From: DASSKA01 sp963839365
Lineage (GTDB): Bacteria; Actinomycetota; Actinomycetes; Propionibacteriales; Nocardioidaceae
NCBI GenBank assembly: GCA_963839365.1
Contig: CAWIUT010000012.1
Location: 1-16,766 of the forward strand
Length of the DNA stretch: 16,766 nucleotides
Reading direction: 5' to 3'
Of the stretch, positions 14,296 to 16,766 are shown one piece after another. Positions within the stretch are counted from its first letter, which is position 1. Every line of letters starts with the position of its first letter. Made by a program: the position numbers and the translations under genes. The notes below the pieces were generated by a model, which was given only the letters and a program-made list of their open reading frames with translations, did no database searches and was not told the origin of the DNA.

Positions 14296-14775
14296 TCCCA
14301 GTCGTCCGCACCCGAGACGGCCACCCTGTCCGACGTACCCCGGAGCCCGGCCGAGGCGGTGGTCAGCCTGCTCATGCAGGCGGGCCGTCGGCTGCGCACC
14401 CGACACCCCGAGGACGAGGTGGAGCCGTCGTGCTTCCCCGTCGCCAAGTTCTTGTTCCACGAGCCGATGCGCATCTCCGACCTGGCCGCCAAGGTGGAGC
14501 TCGACTCCTCCACGGTGAGCCGGCACATCAAGGCCTTGCAGGAGTCCGGCCTCGTGGAGCGCACCACCGACCCCGCCGATGGGCGGGCCAGCCTGGTGCA
14601 GCTCAGTGAGCAGGGCCGCGAGATCATGCGCGCCGCCTTCCAGCGCCGGTTCCAGCGCATCGAGGGCGTGCTCGAACCGTGGAGCGAGCGCGACCGCGCC
14701 GACCTGCAACGCCTCCTGACCCGTCTCGCCGCCGACCTGCAGGCGGCTCACGACCACGAAGAATCGAGCAACTGA
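14290..14775 (+). CDS. MarR-family regulator of adjacent efflux pump
   Basis: A 161-residue MarR-type winged-helix protein. The DNA-binding domain spans about residues 44-108, with the recognition helix at about 73-84 (SSTVSRHIKALQ) and wing D94-P-A-D-G-R-A. Helical ends should form the dimer. The ATG at 14290 lies in the right arm of a palindrome and has no clear ribosome binding site, so the transcript may be leaderless or nearly so (inference). The stop overlaps the start of the following MFS gene (TGATG), so both are one operon. The expected role is a local repressor released by a drug or phenolic ligand. It is distinct in sequence from the MarR protein at 5092-5547. Confidence 0.85.
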   Translation: MQSQSSAPETATLSDVPRSPAEAVVSLLMQAGRRLRTRHPEDEVEPSCFPVAKFLFHEPMRISDLAAKVELDSSTVSRHIKALQESGLVERTTDPADGRASLVQLSEQGREIMRAAFQRRFQRIEGVLEPWSERDRADLQRLLTRLAADLQAAHDHEESSN

Positions 14776-16373
14776 TGTCCCAGCTGTCCTCGCGTCCGGC
14801 CCACCAGGCCGACCAGGAGGGTTACCTGTCCCACCGGCAGATCCTGGTGGTGATGGCCGGCCTGATGGCCGGCATGTTCCTCGGTGCCCTCGACCAGTCC
14901 ATCGTCGCGACCGCGTTGCCCACGATCACCAGCGAGCTCGGCGGTCTCGACAAGCTCTCCTGGGTGGTCACCGCCTACATGGTCACCGCTACCGCGGTCA
15001 CCCCGTTGTGGGGCAAGATCTCCGACCTGTACGGCCGGCGGCTGATCTTCCAGGCCGCGATCGTGCTCTTCCTGATCGGCTCGCTGCTGTCCGGGCTGTC
15101 GCAGAACATCACCGAGCTGATCGTGTTCCGCGCCGTCCAGGGGGTCGGCGGTGGCGGTCTGTTCGCGCTCGCCATGGCCACCATGGGTGACGTGGTGCCC
15201 CCGCGGGAGAGGGGCAAGTACGGCGGCTACTTCGGCGCCGTGTTCGGCACCTCCAGCGTGCTCGGCCCGGTGCTCGGCGGGTTCTTCGCCGACGGCCCCG
15301 GCTGGCGGTGGATCTTCTACATCAACCTGCCGATCGGCATCGTGGCGCTGGTGATCACCTCGGTGGCGCTGCGCATCCACCACGTCCGTCGTCAGCACAA
15401 GATCGACTACGCCGGTGCCACCTCGATCGTGGCCGCGGTCACCTCGTTCCTGCTGTACACCAGCTGGGCCGGCCCGGACCACGGCTGGGGCTCGTCGCTG
15501 GGGCTCGCCCTGCTCGGTGCGGGCGCCGTGTTCAGCGCCCTGTTCGTGGTCGTCGAGATGCGGGCCGCCGAGCCGATCATCCCGATGGAGCTGTTCGGCA
15601 ACTCGATCTTCCGGACCAGCAACATCTTCGGTGTGATCATCGGCTTCGCGATGTTCGGCGTGATCGTGTTCATGCCCGTCTACCTGCAGGTGGTCGGCGA
15701 CATGAGCCCGACGATGTCCGGCCTGGCGATGCTGCCGATGGTGGTCGGCATCTTCAGCACCTCGATCAGCTCGGGGATCTTGATGTCCAAGACCGGGCGC
15801 TACAAGATCTTCCCGGTGCTCGGGGCGGCGACGGTCGCGACCGCGCTGTACCTGCTGTCCCTGCTGGACGTGAACAGCCCGTACTGGCACACCGCGATCT
15901 TCATGTACGTGTTCGGCGCTGGTCTCGGCCTGACCATGCAGACGATCATCACCGCGGTGCAGAACTCCGTGGACCGCAAGCACATGGGGTCGGCCACCAG
16001 CTCGGTGATGTTCTTCCGGCAGATGGGCGGAACGTTCGGTGCCGCGGTCTTCGGTGCGATCCTGACCAGCCGGCTGGCGGTGCACATGGCCGCGGAGTTC
16101 GGCGGACAGGCGCCGTCCGGCGGCGGCAACGTCACCGGCAACGTGGACGCGATCAAGAAGCTCAAGGACGCCGCCCCGGTGATCTACCACAAGGTCCTGG
16201 ACGCGTTCTCGCTCTCGCTGCACGACGTGTTCCTCTCCGCCCTGCCTGTGGTGCTCGTCGCGCTGATCGTGGCGCTGTTCATCAAGGAGATCCCGCTGCG
16301 GCAGCGTCAGGCGCCGGCGGAGGGTGAGCAGCAGGAGAACCCGGAGCAGCCGGAGCTGGCCGCCCGGCGCTGA
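14775..16373 (+). CDS. MFS multidrug efflux transporter, DHA2 (EmrB/QacA type)
   Basis: A 532-residue membrane protein with about 14 membrane helices, typical of proton-driven DHA2 drug exporters. TM1 carries GALDQSIVATALPTI (the D-x2-x-VATALP motif of this group). Motif A is GKISDLYGRRL near residues 78-88, and motif C is near 155-165 (SSVLGPVLGG). A longer loop rich in Gly, Asn and Lys lies before the last helix, and the C-terminus is polar and glutamate-rich. The ATG at 14775 overlaps the MarR stop, so translation is coupled. The pair looks like a self-regulated efflux unit that may protect against toxic compounds, possibly phenolics; the substrate is unknown. A strong hairpin follows the stop. 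Confidence 0.88.
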   Translation: MSQLSSRPAHQADQEGYLSHRQILVVMAGLMAGMFLGALDQSIVATALPTITSELGGLDKLSWVVTAYMVTATAVTPLWGKISDLYGRRLIFQAAIVLFLIGSLLSGLSQNITELIVFRAVQGVGGGGLFALAMATMGDVVPPRERGKYGGYFGAVFGTSSVLGPVLGGFFADGPGWRWIFYINLPIGIVALVITSVALRIHHVRRQHKIDYAGATSIVAAVTSFLLYTSWAGPDHGWGSSLGLALLGAGAVFSALFVVVEMRAAEPIIPMELFGNSIFRTSNIFGVIIGFAMFGVIVFMPVYLQVVGDMSPTMSGLAMLPMVVGIFSTSISSGILMSKTGRYKIFPVLGAATVATALYLLSLLDVNSPYWHTAIFMYVFGAGLGLTMQTIITAVQNSVDRKHMGSATSSVMFFRQMGGTFGAAVFGAILTSRLAVHMAAEFGGQAPSGGGNVTGNVDAIKKLKDAAPVIYHKVLDAFSLSLHDVFLSALPVVLVALIVALFIKEIPLRQRQAPAEGEQQENPEQPELAARR

Positions 16374-16386
16374 GCGGCTCCCGATG

Positions 16387-16421
16387 CGGAGGGCCACAGC
16401 CGATCGGGCTGTGGCCCTCCG
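16387..16421 (+). terminator. Intrinsic terminator after MFS efflux gene
   Basis: GGAGGGCCACAGCC (16388-16401) and GGCTGTGGCCCTCC (16407-16420) form a perfect 14-bp stem with a 5-nt loop, extended by one more C-G pair. It lies 13 bp after the MFS stop. There is no T-tail, as often seen in high-GC bacteria. Confidence 0.85.
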
Positions 16422-16627
16422 TCGTGCAGCAGGCGTGCAAGCCGTCGCGCCCCCGTCTTGCTGCGCGGCTCGCGCCGCCGGCCTTGAGGGACGGTCCGGC
16501 GCGATGGGGTCTGTGGACACGCCCGACACCGGACGCCGGCTTCTGGGACCGTCGCCGGGTGGCAGCGGTGCAGGCAGCGCAGTCGGGGCAGACGGCGTCC
16601 CTTGACGTGCGACGCCCCGGAAACGGC
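16422..16627. other. Non-coding stretch, no gene recognised
   Basis: This stretch lies between the MFS terminator and the tRNA-Asp-side hairpin. The ORFs in it are short, arginine/proline-rich and lack ribosome binding sites or recognisable motifs. With the flanking hairpins and tRNA fragment, it forms the gene-free right end of the window (16374-16766). Confidence 0.5.
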
Positions 16628-16662
16628 GATGTCCCGGACACCATCCGGTGTTCCGGGACATC
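16628..16662 (-). terminator. Strong hairpin downstream of tRNA-Asp 3' end
   Basis: GATGTCCCGGACACC (16628-16642) and GGTGTTCCGGGACATC (16647-16662) pair along their whole length except one bulged base, around the loop ATCC. It starts 6 bp beyond the tRNA-Asp 3' end on the minus strand, so it is most simply the terminator of the original tRNA-Asp gene. Confidence 0.7.
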
Positions 16663-16667
16663 GTGCG

Positions 16668-16713
16668 CGACCCCGACGGGACTCGAACCCGCGGCCTCCG
16701 CCGTGACAGGGCG
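16668..16713 (-). pseudogene. tRNA-Asp 3' half (anticodon loop to 3' end), probable att site
   Basis: On the minus strand this has an anticodon loop CTGTCAC (anticodon GTC, Asp), the 3' anticodon strand GGCGG, a variable loop, T-arm GCGGG-TTCGAGT-CCCGT, acceptor strand CGGGGTC and discriminator G. The 5' acceptor strand (GACCCCG expected) and D-arm are not found in the 53 bases upstream on that strand, so the gene is not complete. Such 3' halves are typical duplicated attachment sequences left by tyrosine-integrase elements that enter tRNA genes. No CCA is encoded. Confidence 0.7.
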
Positions 16714-16718
16714 TTCCG

Positions 16719-16732
16719 TGGCCTAACGGCCA
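16719..16732. repeat. Inverted repeat beside tRNA-Asp fragment
   Basis: TGGCC-TAAC-GGCCA is a perfect 5-bp inverted repeat 5 bp to the right of where tRNA-Asp similarity stops. It may belong to the end of an integrated element (an arm-type site or hairpin), but the sequence is too short to judge. Confidence 0.35.
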
Positions 16733-16766
16733 TCGTCGACTGGCGTTGAGATCCGACGAAGCCGCA

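Noticed and set aside
16282..16644. Minus-strand ORF with a CPDCAAC motif
   Set aside because: It reads through the strong terminator hairpin and into the 3' end of the MFS gene, has no ribosome binding site, and the rest is low-complexity.
16424..16726. Plus-strand ORF ending in PTGLEPAASAVTGR
   Set aside because: That peptide is the familiar spurious translation of the reverse strand of a tRNA gene, here the tRNA-Asp fragment.
1..16766. CRISPR arrays, insertion sequences, transposase, integrase or toxin-antitoxin genes
   Set aside because: No repeat-spacer pattern and no such coding sequence was found on either strand within the window.

Overview
The window is very GC-rich DNA with GTG starts, GTGA/ATGA stop-start overlaps and compact operons. 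This fits a soil actinobacterium; Nocardioides or a relative is a tentative guess from gene style only. The dominant theme is catabolism of lignin-derived phenylpropanoids (ferulate / p-coumarate) down to protocatechuate-level aromatics.

Region 1 (1-33) is the 5' part of a tRNA on the minus strand, cut by the window edge. Region 2 (34-3300) is a vanillate O-demethylase operon: a palindrome-rich leader (about 200-251), a Rieske oxygenase (VanA), an unrecognised 60-residue Cys-x-Cys protein, the FMN/2Fe-2S reductase (VanB), and an IclR-type regulator. Region 3 (3301-11892) resembles the CouR-controlled hydroxycinnamate beta-oxidation genes of Rhodococcus. It holds a 14-TM MFS transporter, a divergent MarR repressor, and a five-gene run of crotonase, acetoacetyl-CoA synthetase-type ligase, 3-hydroxyacyl-CoA dehydrogenase, aryl/acyl-CoA ligase and an amidohydrolase-superfamily protein. 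The transporter promoter and the crotonase promoter both carry the palindrome CAGGAAACCTG(T), a probable operator of the MarR protein.

Proposed flow: uptake by the MFS protein; activation to the CoA thioester by the ligase at 9429; hydration by the crotonase, which keeps both classical glutamates; oxidation by the dehydrogenase; cleavage of the aryl beta-ketoacyl-CoA by the amidohydrolase to an aromatic acid plus acetyl-CoA; and, for ferulate-derived vanillate, O-demethylation by VanAB to protocatechuate. The acetoacetyl-CoA synthetase-type enzyme is not needed in this scheme and is the main puzzle of the cluster.

Region 4 (11893-12879) holds a convergent DMT-like membrane protein. Region 5 (12880-14274) is an LssY-C-type membrane protein. 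Region 6 (14255-16421) is a self-contained MarR/MFS-efflux operon with palindromes over the MarR start codon and a strong terminator. Region 7 (16422-16766) has no convincing gene, but contains a strong hairpin and the 3' half of a tRNA-Asp whose 5' half is missing. This looks like an attachment-site scar of an integrative element lying to the right of the window.
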